This document shows, piece after piece, positions 46,405 to 58,200 of a DNA stretch of 64,000 nucleotides. Position 1 is the stretch's first letter. Each line of letters begins with the position of its first letter. Location: the NCBI RefSeq assembly GCF_033115175.1, contig NC_084840.1, positions 75,345,179 to 75,409,178 on the forward strand, in the 5' to 3' direction. Origin of the DNA: Lepus europaeus. Its lineage: Eukaryota; Chordata; Mammalia; Lagomorpha; Leporidae. Below the pieces are notes generated by a model that saw only the letters and a program-made list of their open reading frames with translations, was not told the origin of the DNA and did not search any database. Position numbers and translations under genes: made by a program.

Positions 46405-49400
46405 GATCAACTAACTTAATTTGGAACATATTTAAAATATATTTCTTCTAAGAGTATTATATAGATAGTCACTTTTCTATATGCTTAAACAATCATTGGA
46501 TGAAAATATTTTAAAATACTAGTCTATAAGTTCACATTATATATTGATCGTGTTAAAGAACGTTTAGAGAATACAGCCATCTTTTATGCACTAATGGAAA
46601 ATATTTATGAATATACTGAAAATGTTAAATATAAGACATTTTATCCAACATTTTTCCACTCAAAGTTTTTTCCTAGTTAATGAGGAAAAAAAAAACACAG
46701 AAAAGCAAAATTTAACTTGCATATAGCCTTTGGTTTAAAACTCAACCCAAAAGTATGTTACAGTAAATAGAACTTATGGGAAGTTCTTAATTATTTTGAG
46801 AGAGAAAGGTACTACCTGTCAATGGGAAGGAAAATGGGAAAGTGAAAAGGAAAGGAAAGTCAGAAACAAGTAGGCCAGTCTGCAAATGAGGTCATTCAGA
46901 GAAGTCCTCAGAGGACAATTTTTTTGTTTTGATTTTATTTTTTTCTTTAGTTGACATGTTAAGAAAAAGTGTTCTTCAATTCTGTGGGTATGATTTCTGG
47001 GTTTTGTCAAGAGAGTTGCCATCTTGCATTTTGATCAATTTTAGGAGAAGGCTGTGGAAACCAGGTGAGTGAATAGGTGATGATCAACTGGTGATGGATG
47101 GGGGAAACCAAATTGTTGGGAGGACTTACTCTATTCTGATAGAATCAGCTGTGCAGTTAAGAGTCTAAAGACTGTTCTGTAGTCTAGAATGCCTTGGGAA
47201 GGATGCTGAAAAGCAGCTTATAAGTAATGAAAGTGAGTTGGACTTTGAGTTTGAGTTTGAATTTTCCGCTGATTACAGTTACAGAGGAAAATTAAATGGA
47301 GTTCCAGAAGTCATTCTATCTCTAACCCTTTCCTCTTTTTGTTCAAAGCTCCTAATGATGAATGAGATTGTTTCATGGGTAAAAGAAGAGACTTCATTGA
47401 TTGTTGCCTACTACTGTAGATCTCAGCTAGAATTGTGCATTACAGTGCCTTGGAAGGAGTTAAAATTTGCAAGTCTAGGCTCTGCTGTGAACATTCTGAT
47501 TCAGTAAATGTGTTAAGGCCTGGACATACGCATATAGCTAAAAATATTTTTTGAGCATCTGACACAACAGGTTCAGTAAGAGTTGGAGCTTGGTAGCTTC
47601 TAATTTCTTCAACTCTCCTTTATAAATCTGGTAACCTGATTTTCCTGCCTTTCTTGAGTAGTATCATTAGTGATCAGCATAGAGAAAACACTTTTTATTT
47701 ATTTATTTGAAAGTCAAAGTTACACAGAGAGGAGAGGCAGAGAGAGAGATCTTCCATCCGATGGATGGTTCACTCCCCAATTGGCCACAATGGCTGGAGC
47801 TGCACCAATCTGAAGCCAGGAGCCAGGAGCTTCTTCCAAGTCTCCCATGTGGGTGCAGGGGCCCAAGTATCTGGGCCATCTTCTACTGCTTTCCCAGATC
47901 ATAGCAGAGAGCTGGATAGGAAATGGAGCAGGCAGGTCTTGAACCGGTGTCCATATAGGATGCTGGCACTGCAGGCCAGGGCATTAACCCACTGCACCAC
48001 AGCGCCAGCCCCAGAAATTTTCCTATGGATAGCTTTTTAATAAGTATAAAATATTCTTATCCCTTGCTTATCATTGAGTCATTAGATAAAAATGTTTTAT
48101 AAGCATTTTTTCATGATTTCAGTTGTAAAAATTTACCAAGTTTTCATCTAGTTGAAACTGAATAAAAGAGTATTTCAATATATCTCTGAGTTTTATGTAA
48201 TGCAGTACATAATCAGTGTAGCATTTTTAAACTGTAAGCCATGGAGTAAGTAGGATCTCATATTGGAATATTTGTATATTTTAGTTTCAGCATCCTCTTA
48301 AACAATTATCTTTAATTAACTATTGAAAGAATGGAGTACAATTTGATTATATATTACATGTTGGAAAACTTTTTGTATCAGGTATTATAACTTCTATGTA
48401 TATTTAATATATATTATATATTTTAAAGTAAAAATATGATACTAAATACATACAAGGTTTTAAAGTGAATATTGGCTTTATATACAACTAGTTGGCAACA
48501 AATCTGCAATTAATCTCCAACCACAAGGGCCATAGACTAACCATGGCCTAAGCGTATGTCTAGATTCCACCCAAAAATTGTGTCAACATGTAAAACTTAA
48601 AAGATACAGGGATAAATATGAAGTTCAGATTTCTTTTAAAGAATCATCTGATATCCGTTGAGGCCACGGTACTGTATTATGTACTGTGCAGAGGTTGCCC
48701 CCTTTATACAATTCATATGCTTTCCCATATTCTACTGTCCCCACCCAAGTAGTTCACTGACTTGGGTCACCTGCTTTGCCACCATGCATATTTGAGTTTA
48801 CAACTCCATTGATGGGGTCTCTTTTTATAGTTTATCTTAATTTAGAATTTGTATTACTCTTAGAGATGACATTGAGTTTTAGAAGCAATATAAAGATTTC
48901 TCTCTCTTACTCTGCCCTCTTCTTCCTGCTTCCTCCCTTTCTATGACCATAAAATAAAAAAGAACTGAACAGAAAGAAATAACATTTTTGTTTTTTGAAA
49001 GTTTTTCTTGATATAGAATATGAATAATCACGTTCCATTAGAATGCTTGTTAGCCTTATTAAGTGGATCATGGTCCTTTGTACACACCGTATGTATACTA
49101 CAGACAACATGGTCTTTTCTTCAGCATTGTGCCTTAAAAATGCAAGTGGTGTAGTAGCTTTCATTATGTTAAAAAAGCCAGACATGTATCAATATAGGAT
49201 TTATTACTGTTAAACCATCGTGTTTATATATTTTTAAAACATAAAATGTAAATTTAAGTAGTAATTAAAATTGAAACCACAATAAAAACATATTTACAAA
49301 GGCAGATACACACGAGTATTCCAGAATTATCATTGTATTGAGAATAAAGTTTTGTCCTGAGTTTTCTAACAACTAAGGTAAAAATCTATACTCTTAGAAT

Positions 49401-49840
49401 CAGAGAAAAAGCCTTGGCCACTTAGTAGTCATCAGTTGTAGTTCATTTGAAGCCTGTATCTCCTCAGTCAGAACCTATTTGCTTAGTGACCCATCTGTCA
49501 CCAGAGTGCCTGACAATGGCATCTAGGGTCCTGATACCATTGATAGAATAGAATCAAATGAGTTATAGAAATGAGAGGAACCTCCATATTTATTGACAAT
49601 CTCTCAGAATGGTATTCCTCCAATTCTAATACCTCAAATTTAAAAGTTCGTTGCAAAGATATTATTTCGAGATTAAGCAAGGTTAAAAAGATTTTTAGAT
49701 ATTGGACATATGATGTTTTGTTTTGTAATTTTTTAGAAACATACATGATAATACCTTTAAAATGAAAATATATCAAAACACACTAAAAACATGAAAAACT
49801 GATGAAAACTCAGTATCTGACATCAGCCAAGAGAAGTTAA
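46405..49840. other. Long intron of the ankyrin relic
   Basis: Apart from one C-SINE (47693-48015) this is AT-rich intronic sequence. The exons expected for ankyrin repeats 4-5 are not visible. A (TTTGAG)n-like stretch (47243-47263) causes a spurious frame. Confidence 0.45.
47693..48015 (-). mobile_element. C-SINE
   Basis: Tail ttttatttatttatttgaaa at the left, head ccaccacagcgccagcccca at the right; close to consensus. Confidence 0.92.
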
Positions 49841-49844
49841 CAAT

Positions 49845-50163
49845 CAGGGCCAGCACTGTGGCAGATTATGCTGCTGCCTGCAACACTGGAATCACATATG
49901 AGCTCTTGCTTGTGTGCAGATGCCCTACTCCTCATCCATTTCCTTGTGAATCCATCTGGAAAGGCAGCCGACATTGGCCCAAGTTCTTGTGCACCTGCAG
50001 TCACATTGGAGACTCAGATAAAACTCCAGGCTCCTGACTTTGGCCTAGTCCAGCTCCAGCTTTTTGCCCTTTGGGGAATGGACCAGCAGATGAACATTCT
50101 CTTTGTCCCTCCTCCTCTGCCTGTAACTCTGCCTTTTAAGTAAATAAATAAATCTTTAAAAAG
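49845..50163 (+). mobile_element. C-SINE
   Basis: Head agggccagcactgtggcaga, tail taaataaataaatcttt; the CT run is short. Confidence 0.83.
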
Positions 50164-50333
50164 AAAACCTAATAATAGCATGATATTAACTTGAATATTA
50201 TCTAAAGTTCTCTTAAGAATTTAATACATTTATGGTTTGCTTCAGCAACACATATACTTAAAAATGTAACATATTTGCTAAATGTTTTCATATCACTATT
50301 TATATAAAAATTTTATACCCCTTTTTATGATAG

Positions 50334-50405
50334 AGCTAATCGCCAAATAATTCTGGATTATGAAGATGAACACAAGATACAAAATGCTTGAAAAGAATAA
50401 TCCAG
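50334..50405 (+). pseudogene. Ankyrin-gene relic, post-ankyrin exon
   Basis: After an AG at 50332-50333 the sequence reads ILDYEDEHKIQNA in one frame and EKNNP in the next, ending at a strong donor (CCAG|GTAAGT). It resembles the short exon after the ankyrin repeats in ANKRD26-like proteins (LISEYKEE...SSQNSNP). Internal stops and a frame shift are present. The match is short, so the call depends on its position downstream of the ankyrin exons. Confidence 0.5.
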
Positions 50406-50529
50406 GTAAGTCTTCTAGTGAATCACATCTGGTGTTCCTACCTTAGATAAAAAATCACAAAAGAGGAGGTAAAAATCAGTGACTAAATCCATGTGAATTT
50501 TCCTAACCTTTCTTTGCTCTTTTTTCATA

Positions 50530-50725
50530 TTTTTAAAAATGCTATTTAAGTTATACAAGTTTCATGTATTTCATGTATAGATTTAGGACCAGAGTGATAC
50601 TTCCTACTCAACCTTCCCTCCTGCCCATGCTCCAACCCTTCTTCCTCCCCCTCGCCTATTCCTGTTCTCAATTTTTACAGAGATCTATTTTCAATTTACT
50701 TAATGATGCAAAGGTTAACCCTACA
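50530..50725 (-). mobile_element. Diverged L1 3' end plus (AC)n
   Basis: Reads like the minus-strand L1 3' UTR (actcaaccttccctcctgcc, ttttcaatttacttaatg) with substantial divergence. An (AC)10 tract follows at 50724-50742. Confidence 0.55.
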
Positions 50726-50774
50726 CACACACACACACACACATACATCTCACATTGGAGTATAATTTGATTTC

Positions 50775-51040
50775 CACCTCCAAACCCTGACTCCAGCTTC
50801 TTAACATGGCAGACCATAGGAAGACTGATGATGGCTCAGGTAACTGTACTTCTGTCACTCCTATAGAAGACCTGGATTGCATTCCTGGCTCCTGGCTTCA
50901 GCCCTGGCCCATCCCCAGCTATTGTGGACATTTCAGGAGTGAACCAGTAAATAGAAGGACTGTCTCTTTCCTTTTTGCTCTGTGTGTTTCTCTCTGCCTG
51001 GCAAATAAATAAGTAAATATTTTCAAAAATAAATAAAATA
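50775..51040 (+). mobile_element. Old C-SINE, head missing
   Basis: Text ggctcctggcttcagccctg and tail ggcaaataaataagtaaat; begins mid-element after the L1/(AC)n. Confidence 0.75.
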
Positions 51041-51159
51041 ATATTAAGCTATGGTAATCAAAGCAATATGGTAGAAGCATATTGCAAAGGACACATAGAC
51101 TAGAGGAACAAAACAAAAAGCCACAAAATAAATTTAAACATTTATGATCAACTAATTTT

Positions 51160-51210
51160 TTAAAGATTTATTTATTTGAAAGGCACAGTTCCAGAGACAG
51201 CGGGAGAGGC

Positions 51211-51243
<33 letters not shown>

Positions 51244-51485
51244 TCTTTCATTCACTGGTTTACTCCCCAAATGGCCACAATGGCCAGGGCAGGAACTAGG
51301 AACTTCTGGGTCTCCCACATGGGTGCAGCGGCCCAAGAACTTGGGCCATCTTCCTCTGCTTTCTCAGACACATTAGCAGTGAGCTGGATCAGAGGTAGAG
51401 CAGCAGTACTTAAACCTGGTCCCATATGGGATGCCAGCATCACAAGCAGTGGCTTCACCTGCTACTCCACAACACCAGTCCTGAT
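51160..51485 (-). mobile_element. C-SINE
   Basis: Tail aaagatttatttatttgaaa, (GA)n at 51213-51242. TSD candidate gatcaactaattttt at 51147 and 51482 flanks the copy. Confidence 0.93.
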
Positions 51486-51854
51486 CAACTAATTTTTGAC
51501 AAGGGCATCAAGAGGACACAATGGGAAAATGACAGGGTTTTCAATAGACTGTGATTGTCAGACTGGGTTTCCACAGGCTAAAGACTAAATTGGACTCTTA
51601 GCTTACACCATTCACATACGCTGGGTGCTTTAGAACAATAAAGGCTTCTTGTTCCAGGACTCTTAACATCTAGCAACTTGAAGGAGAGCTGAGAGGAGGC
51701 CCATACTCCCTCTCAAGGTCCTGAGGAAGGGTCTGTTCTGGGGCTCTGACAAACTTCTGGTGGTTTCCTGGCTTGCTACAGTACAGATTCAATCTTGCCA
51801 TGACATTTTATTTAGAAACAATGCATTCAGACTAGATCTAATGACTCCATGTTT

Positions 51855-52192
51855 TATTTATTTATTTATTTATTTATTTTACAGGCAGAGTTAGACAAGT
51901 CAGAGAGAGATAGAAAGGTCTTCCTTCCATTGGTTCACCTCCCAAGTGGCTGCTATGGCCAGCACGCTGCGCCTATCCAAAGCCAGGAGCCAAGTGGTCT
52001 TCCTCCTGGTCTCCCATGTGGGTGCAGGGGCCCAAGTACTTGGGCCATCCTCCACTGCCTTCCTGGGCCACAGCAGAGAGCTGGACTGGAAGAGGAGCAA
52101 CCAGGACAGAATCCGGCGCCCCAACCAGGACTAGAACCTGGGGTGCCAACGCCACAGGCGGAGGATTAGCCTAGTGAGCTGCGGCACCGGTC
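51855..52192 (-). mobile_element. C-SINE (GC-rich subfamily)
   Basis: Preceded by an (ATTT)n tail; TSD atgactccat at 51840-51849 and 52194-52203. Head ctgcggcaccggtcc. Confidence 0.94.
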
Positions 52193-52205
52193 CATGACTC
52201 CATAT

Positions 52206-52480
52206 TTTAAAAGATTTATTTATTTTATTCGAAAGGCAGAATTAGAGAGACAGAGAGAGAGAGAGAGAGAGAATCTGCGAATTGCTGGTCACTCCCTAAA
52301 TGGCCACAACAGCCAGGCCTGAGCCAGGCTGAAGATAGGATATTGGAACTCCATCTGAGTCACTTATCTGGGTCTTTCATTTGGGTGGCCGTGGCCCAAG
52401 CATCTAGCTCCCAGATTGTCAGCAGGGAGCAGGATCAGAAGTGGAGAGGCCAGGTTGATCACAGATTACTCTAGAGATTG
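52206..52480 (-). mobile_element. Old C-SINE, partial
   Basis: Starts aaaagatttatttattttat with (GA)n at 52251-52271; the right part fades before reaching a clear head. Confidence 0.78.
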
Positions 52481-52484
52481 CATT

Positions 52485-53945
52485 AGCAAATGCAAGCCTG
52501 GGAACTGCAAGGTGCAGATAGGGCCTTCCCCAGTCCCCAAGAGTGATCACAGGTGTCCTGGGACATCCATCAAAGTCACAGACTCAGAATGTAGGATGCA
52601 CTATGGTCCTTACCCAGGTCTTACAGCGCAAGTTCAGGTTTACCTGCAGTTCTGAATAGGCAAAGACCAGCTAAAACAGAGATGCAGGTAAGGCCCTCCA
52701 GTTCCCACCTGTGAGAAAGAATTGCCCCAGGGATTGTAGTACCAACAATCACAGTCTCAGGGCTTCAGGACACAGAAAGGACTGCCCCCAGTTCCCAAGG
52801 ACATGCAAGGTTGTTTCTGGTGCAAATTGAAGGGGATGCAGTTTACAAAGAGGAATTATCTTTGATGGTTGTTTCTGAAAGAAAAGGTTAAAAGAAACAC
52901 TGTCTCAAATTCAAGTCAAAGTAAAAGGAGAAGAGAAGCAGAATTCACTTTGGAGGATTGTTGAGAAAGTACACTGAATTATGAGGCTAGGTCTGTGTGA
53001 AGCAAAGCAGTTCTTACCTTATGTCTAGGACATTGAGATAGTGACTTAGATATGCCCTACCATGTCCAAATAAACCAGTTGGGAGACCAGGATTATTGTA
53101 TGTCTTAAATCCCAAGACTAACCACAAAAATCTGATCTCAGGGGAGATCATAGATGGTGATAATGTTCAGGAAATGCCAGCCAAGTAAAGTCAGAGATAG
53201 CAGAATCTAAATTTGTTTATGTCATTGGAAGGGATTGGTAGCAGCTTGGTTAGCAGTGGAAAAATAGCAAAGACTGAAGGACATGAGATGAAATAGGAAG
53301 CATTGAGTAAAAGCGTTTGACACACAGTTTAGAGTACTGGGTCTCGGTGAGGATATTCCACTCTCCTCAGGCTGTTGAGTACAGATTTTTCCCTCTTTTA
53401 TTAGTAAGCACTTTGACAAGTTACAAAAGTAGTAAAATTTAATTTCAGAAGTCTGAAAATCATAGATAGGAAATTTTGAAACCACCCATAGTGGTTCAGA
53501 AATTATGATTTGCATTTTTCTGTTTTGCACTATTTATGAAGTATATTGAATGAAATTACTGATTACAGTACGTACTCACCACTTTTCACTGAACACATCA
53601 AATGCCCATAGTCTTATATGTAAATTTTTTCTATTAATATGGAGTTTAAACATTCCATTTTAGTTGTTCAAAATATTCTATCAATGCACTGAAGTTTACC
53701 CAACTATCAGAAATTTATAGTTTAAGTTTTTCCAGTTTGTGCTCTTATGAATAAAATTGAATAAGGTCAGAAAACAGACATGCATTCTATATATAAAGTT
53801 ACATAACAAATGAAAGATACAATGAGTTTTAAGTCTCTGGTTATGTATTATAAAATGATGCATTAAACAGCCTATTACTGCAAAGCATATAGCACTGCAT
53901 TATTAATTTGTAGGATTGAGTGCTTGTCAAGACTAGACATTTCTT
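52485..53945. other. Intergenic, with loosely repeated phrases
   Basis: 52500-52830 contains several variants of ccttccccagtccccaag / ctccagttcccacctg / cccccagttcccaagg spaced about 120-190 bp apart. The rest is AT-rich. Confidence 0.4.
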
Positions 53946-53949
53946 TTTT

Positions 53950-54275
53950 GATCAGATTTATTTGTTTATTTATTTGAAAGGCAGTATTAAAGAGAGGGAG
54001 AGACAGAGAGATCTTCCATCTACTGATTCACTCTCCAAATGGCTGCAACAGCCAGGGATGTGCCAGGTAAAGCCAGAAGCCTGGAACTCCAACCAGATCT
54101 CCCACGTAGTTGACAGGGAGGGATCCAAGTACTTGGGCTGTCTTTTACTGCTTCTCCAGGTCCATTAGTAGGAAGCTTGATCAGAATTGGAGCAGCCAAG
54201 ACTTGAACTGGGGTCAATATGGGATCTAGAGTTGCAGACAGCAGCTTAACTCATTATGCCACACCAGTCCCAGGG
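53950..54275 (-). mobile_element. C-SINE
   Basis: Tail atttgtttatttatttgaaa at the left, head attatgccacaccagtccc at the right. Confidence 0.87.
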
Positions 54276-54472
54276 ATATACATTCTTACTATAAAGCAAA
54301 TAAAGAAGCTACAGAAAATATTTCACCAATGGGAAACTTGAAAATGCTAATTTCTCTTCAGTTTTAACATTTGGCTTTTTATTGTTTGAAAAATGCTCAG
54401 TAAGCATTTCTTTAATTCTGTATGTGTTTATTTGCATGGTATATGACAGTTAATTATTTCAAATAATATTTG

Positions 54473-54810
54473 ATGGGGCTGGTGCTGTGACGTAGTGGGC
54501 TAAGCCTTGCCTGTGGTGCCAGAATCCCATGTGAATGCCAGTTCTAGTCCTAGCTGCTTCTTTTATGATCCAGCTTTCTGCTGTAGCCTGAGAAAGCAAT
54601 GGAAGATGGCCTAAGTATTGGGCCCCTGCGCCTACATGGAAAAACCAAAACAAGCTCCTTTCTCCTGGCTTTGGATCAGCCCAGTTCCAGCCTTTGGAGC
54701 CATCTGGGGAGTGAACCAGTGGATGGAGGGCCTCTCTCTCTGTCTCTCCCTCCCTCTGTCTGTAACACTGCCTCTCAAATAAATAAAGAAAATCTTTTTA
54801 AAAATGTATT
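54473..54810 (+). mobile_element. C-SINE
   Basis: Head ggggctggtgctgtgacgta, tail caaataaataaagaaaatct; 390 bp upstream of the AKR1C start codon. Confidence 0.9.
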
Positions 54811-55084
54811 AATAAGAAGGAACTTTGTGATTAAAAAAAAAACTAAAACAAACAGAACAACAAGAGAACAGATACTGTACTTTTCTGATTTAACAAATGG
54901 TCAATAATTATTCAATCTTTTGTAACAATTTACGGTAATTTACTGGGGATGGTAATGATAAAATTCAATGAAAACTAATGGATTTATCAATATGTAGAAA
55001 TTAACTTAAAATTTTCTTTAATGCAAAATAAGAGAACTGATTCCAAATCTCTCTCCACATATGGAAAACTGCTTTAACCAAGTT

Positions 55085-55204
55085 CCTTCCTGAGCACATG
55101 GTTAATCATTAGACAAACAGCGGGGCTTCAACTTCCTGTTATTCACATATCCTTGTGAAGGAGGAAGAAATAAACAGTGTGCTTACCTGGAGGAGCTGCA
55201 GGCA
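55085..55204 (+). promoter_or_regulatory. Probable AKR1C 5' UTR and proximal promoter
   Basis: This is the segment immediately before the AKR1C ATG, free of recognisable repeats. It contains a GA-rich stretch (gaaggaggaagaaataaac, 55156-55174) and the presumed leader ending ggaggagctgcaggca. I see no clear TATA box at the expected distance and no CpG enrichment, so the transcription start cannot be placed. Whether an upstream noncoding exon exists is unknown. Confidence 0.35.
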
Positions 55205-55288
55205 ATGGATACCAAACATCACTGTGTGAAATTAAATGATGGTCACTTCATTCCTGTACTGGGCTTTGGAACCTATGCACCTGAAGAG
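55205..55288 (+). CDS. AKR1C exon 1 (residues 1-28)
   Basis: The ATG at 55205 starts [15 protein letters not shown] and the exon ends ...GTYAPEE at a phase-0 donor (GAG|GTAACC). It holds the N-terminal beta hairpin and first barrel strand, with Gly22, Thr23 and Tyr24 at the cofactor and substrate site. The start is chosen because the residue count then places Asp50, Tyr55, Lys84 and His117 at their canonical numbers. The context gcaATGG is a moderate Kozak site. Confidence 0.95.
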
Positions 55289-58200
55289 GTAACCAAGTAG
55301 TACTTTTCTGATGAGGGTTAAAAAAAACAAAAGCAAAACTAGGATGAGTGGAAGGTGAAGTGGGTTTTCAGGTCTCCCAGTTCCTGTGTGACTCTGGGTT
55401 CAGTTGGTTCTCTGTTTTTACCAGGTTTGATTTATTCCATGCACAAGAGACGAGAAAGTTAGACTTCACTCTTGTGTCAGGATCTGATTAGTTATCTGCT
55501 GATGATTCTGGGATCTGATTTTCTCTCTTGTTCTTGGATATTTCCATGTTTGGCATAAGAGATGAAACTTAGCAGTCAAGAACAGTGCCTGTCATTATCA
55601 TGGCCTCTGGGTTGTTGCAATAGGAGTGGGTCCTCTTTTAATTTCTGTGATTTAAAGAAAAATGGTAGAGATGCTTCTCTGAAATGGAAGTCAGTAGAGT
55701 GGATTGTTCACTGAACTAGAAGGGATTTTGTGCTCCAATATTCTCCTAAGACCCTCAGTGGTGTGACTTGGGAGTAGTTAGCTAGACTTTGAAGTCCTAC
55801 TTTGGAGTTAGATGGGAATAAATATCTGAAGTACGCTCTGAGGACATGAGGATGTGGTTACTCTGTGGTAATGTGTCAGGAAGGGGAGAGAAAGATGAAC
55901 GCAGAAAAACTTCAGCCTTGGTAAAATTCAGTACGCATTCACACACAGAAATAAACACCAGCTGATGTCAGCATGGGCAGTGCGACTCAGTCTCTGGTTC
56001 ACAATGATTTCCCTGAAAAGCCCGCTTCTCAACTTTAAATCTTTGTCAAACAAATTGAAAGGAATTATTTATTATTATAAGTTTTATGATTTTGAGACTA
56101 TCTTAAATTTTTTTATATAAGTGAAGTTAAACAAATGTTCATTTTATTACTGTTTATAGTCCTTGTTTATTTTTCCTGCTGGGCTTTTTATTTGTTGAAC
56201 TCTGTTTAGTAGTGCCATGAAGCCTGTGATGATAATGTAAATAAAAAAAGTTATCTCAAAAAATAATAAAAAGTATATAAGTTAAACATTATTTGAATAA
56301 GTGAAAAATAATTTGATTTATCTTGTTTTTCTTAAAAATCATTTTCAAATCTTTCTTTGAATTTGCTTTTAAAAAGCAAATAATTTAATATTTCACTCTT
56401 AACAAATTCCCTAAAAGAAGTGGCATTGGTGTTAAGAACAGACAGTTATTTAATAATTAATCCTTATCATGTTGTGGATAGTTTCTGAATTGTAAATTTA
56501 TGTCCTTTGAGGACATATTTTTACTGCTGTCTTTAGTTCTGTCATGCACATGTGATAATTGGGGATAAACAGAATAGACTCTTATCAGTTGAACTTCCTA
56601 GTTCCAAACTGGTCCCTGGCTGACATCCAGGAACCTGAATTTCTCACCATTCCCTAATTGAGAAGGATGGAAGATGTACCAGAATGGATTTTCCAAGCAG
56701 TGAGGTTTAAGTAAACCAAGCAAACCTGCTTACTTTAGGAGGCTGAAAGTTTGCTGTGTGCTAGTAGAAGGCGTGCAGGCACCCAGTTTTCAGTGCAGAT
56801 CTGAGAAACTGAGCTTCAGTAGCTTTCCTGACAACATTTCCCATGTGCTGGCCTAACTCAATGGTGGGGGAATTTATTGTGCTCTGCATGACTTCACTGG
56901 GAGAGAACTCATTGAAACTCAGAGAGTACTTAGTCTCATGCACATTTTTCCTGTGTTAATTCTACTTTGTACTCGCACAATATCAATAATTTTGATGTAC
57001 AGTGCGATATAAGCACCCAACTTCTGGTGAAAATGTTAGAAATCGCATCTCTAACTTCTTTGCATATTATATTTCTCATCTATTGACAAAGTTCAATACC
57101 CAGGGAAAAGGTCCCAAAATATAGTTAAGATGAGTAAGTTCTATTGCAGAAGGAGTAAATTCTCATATTCTACAGCATAGTAGAGTGGCCATGAATCACC
57201 ACTTATTGTATGTATTATAAGTGACCAAAAATTTTGAAATTTTCTAATTAAAGAAATGATAAGGATACAAAAATGATAATTATCTTAATTATAATGTTCC
57301 ATCTTAAAATGTAATGAATTATAGTACGTTACTCCAAGTATATGTTCATTCTTCACCCCATAAATGTGTTTGTTATATGCCAGTCTACACTTGATCTTAG
57401 CCAAAAGGCTGAGAAGCAATTATATGTCAGTCTAAAAAAGAAAACATGAAAAAATACTTTATTATGGAGTTCACGGTTTGGAAAACAGTTAACTGTAATA
57501 ATAAGACTCCACAACACATCATTTAATCAACAATCAAAGGTTTTTCTTTTCAACAGGTATTTGTAAGTTCTTTATTAAACTTTTAACTCTCATCCTTTCC
57601 TCTAAAAAAATCGGTGCTGGAGGAATTCAGACTTTTCTGTGTGATTTTCTGAGAGGAATGAATAATGCTTGCTCTGTGTTTTTTTATGCCTCATTCCATG
57701 CATATTTTCCCTCTTTGAACCTAACTGTTTGACCTTACTGCATGAATAGCTATGAGTGTAACTCTGGATATTAGCTGTGAGTCTTTCCAGCTAATCATTG
57801 AACCTGGATGATGTTCCTAGTGACTTATGATATTTGTGACTGCTGGGACTGAACGTGTACCTGGGATGCCCAGCTTTATTTTTTCAAAAAGAAAGAGCCA
57901 GGCAAACTGGGATGAGTTCATGACTCCAACTGCAGAACTAACCCAAAACAAGAGGAACAGTTGATTCTTGTCAAGGTCAATGCTTTTACCTGAACTAGCT
58001 CTTGTCACATGAATTTCCGAGTGCTGCTTTTGGTTGCTCCTCTAGGTTCCTAAAAGTGAGTCTTTGGAGGCCACCAAATTAGCTATAGATGCCGGATTTC
58101 GCCATATTGACTCTGCATACTTGTACAAAAATGAAGAGGAGGTAGGACTGGCCATCAGAAGTAAGATTGCAGATGGTGTTGTGAAGAGACAAGACATATT

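Larger units (their letters stand above)
43725..50405 (+). pseudogene. ANKRD26/ANKRD7/POTE-type ankyrin-repeat gene relic
   Basis: Four exon-like blocks lie in order on the plus strand: 43725-43926, 45953-46067, 46227-46400 and about 50334-50405. Each ends at a GT donor, and the ankyrin exons have AG acceptors. The repeats read TALHLA(stop)ANGHSEVVTLL, EEKCARILLDHGAHPNV and IALHYTAYCENVEITKQLL, the text shared by ANKRD26, ANKRD30, ANKRD7, ANKRD18/20 and POTE proteins. There is a one-base frameshift in exon 1, a TGA in place of the Cys codon in exon 2, and frame breaks in the last block. Exons for repeats 4-5 were not found between 46.4 and 50.3 kb. Retained introns mean this is a degraded gene copy, not a retrocopy. 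Which paralogue it descends from is open. Confidence 0.85.

Noticed and set aside
57385-57420. A functional U2 snRNA gene
   Set aside because: Only the first 36 nt exist; Sm site, 3' stem-loops, PSE/DSE and 3' box are absent.
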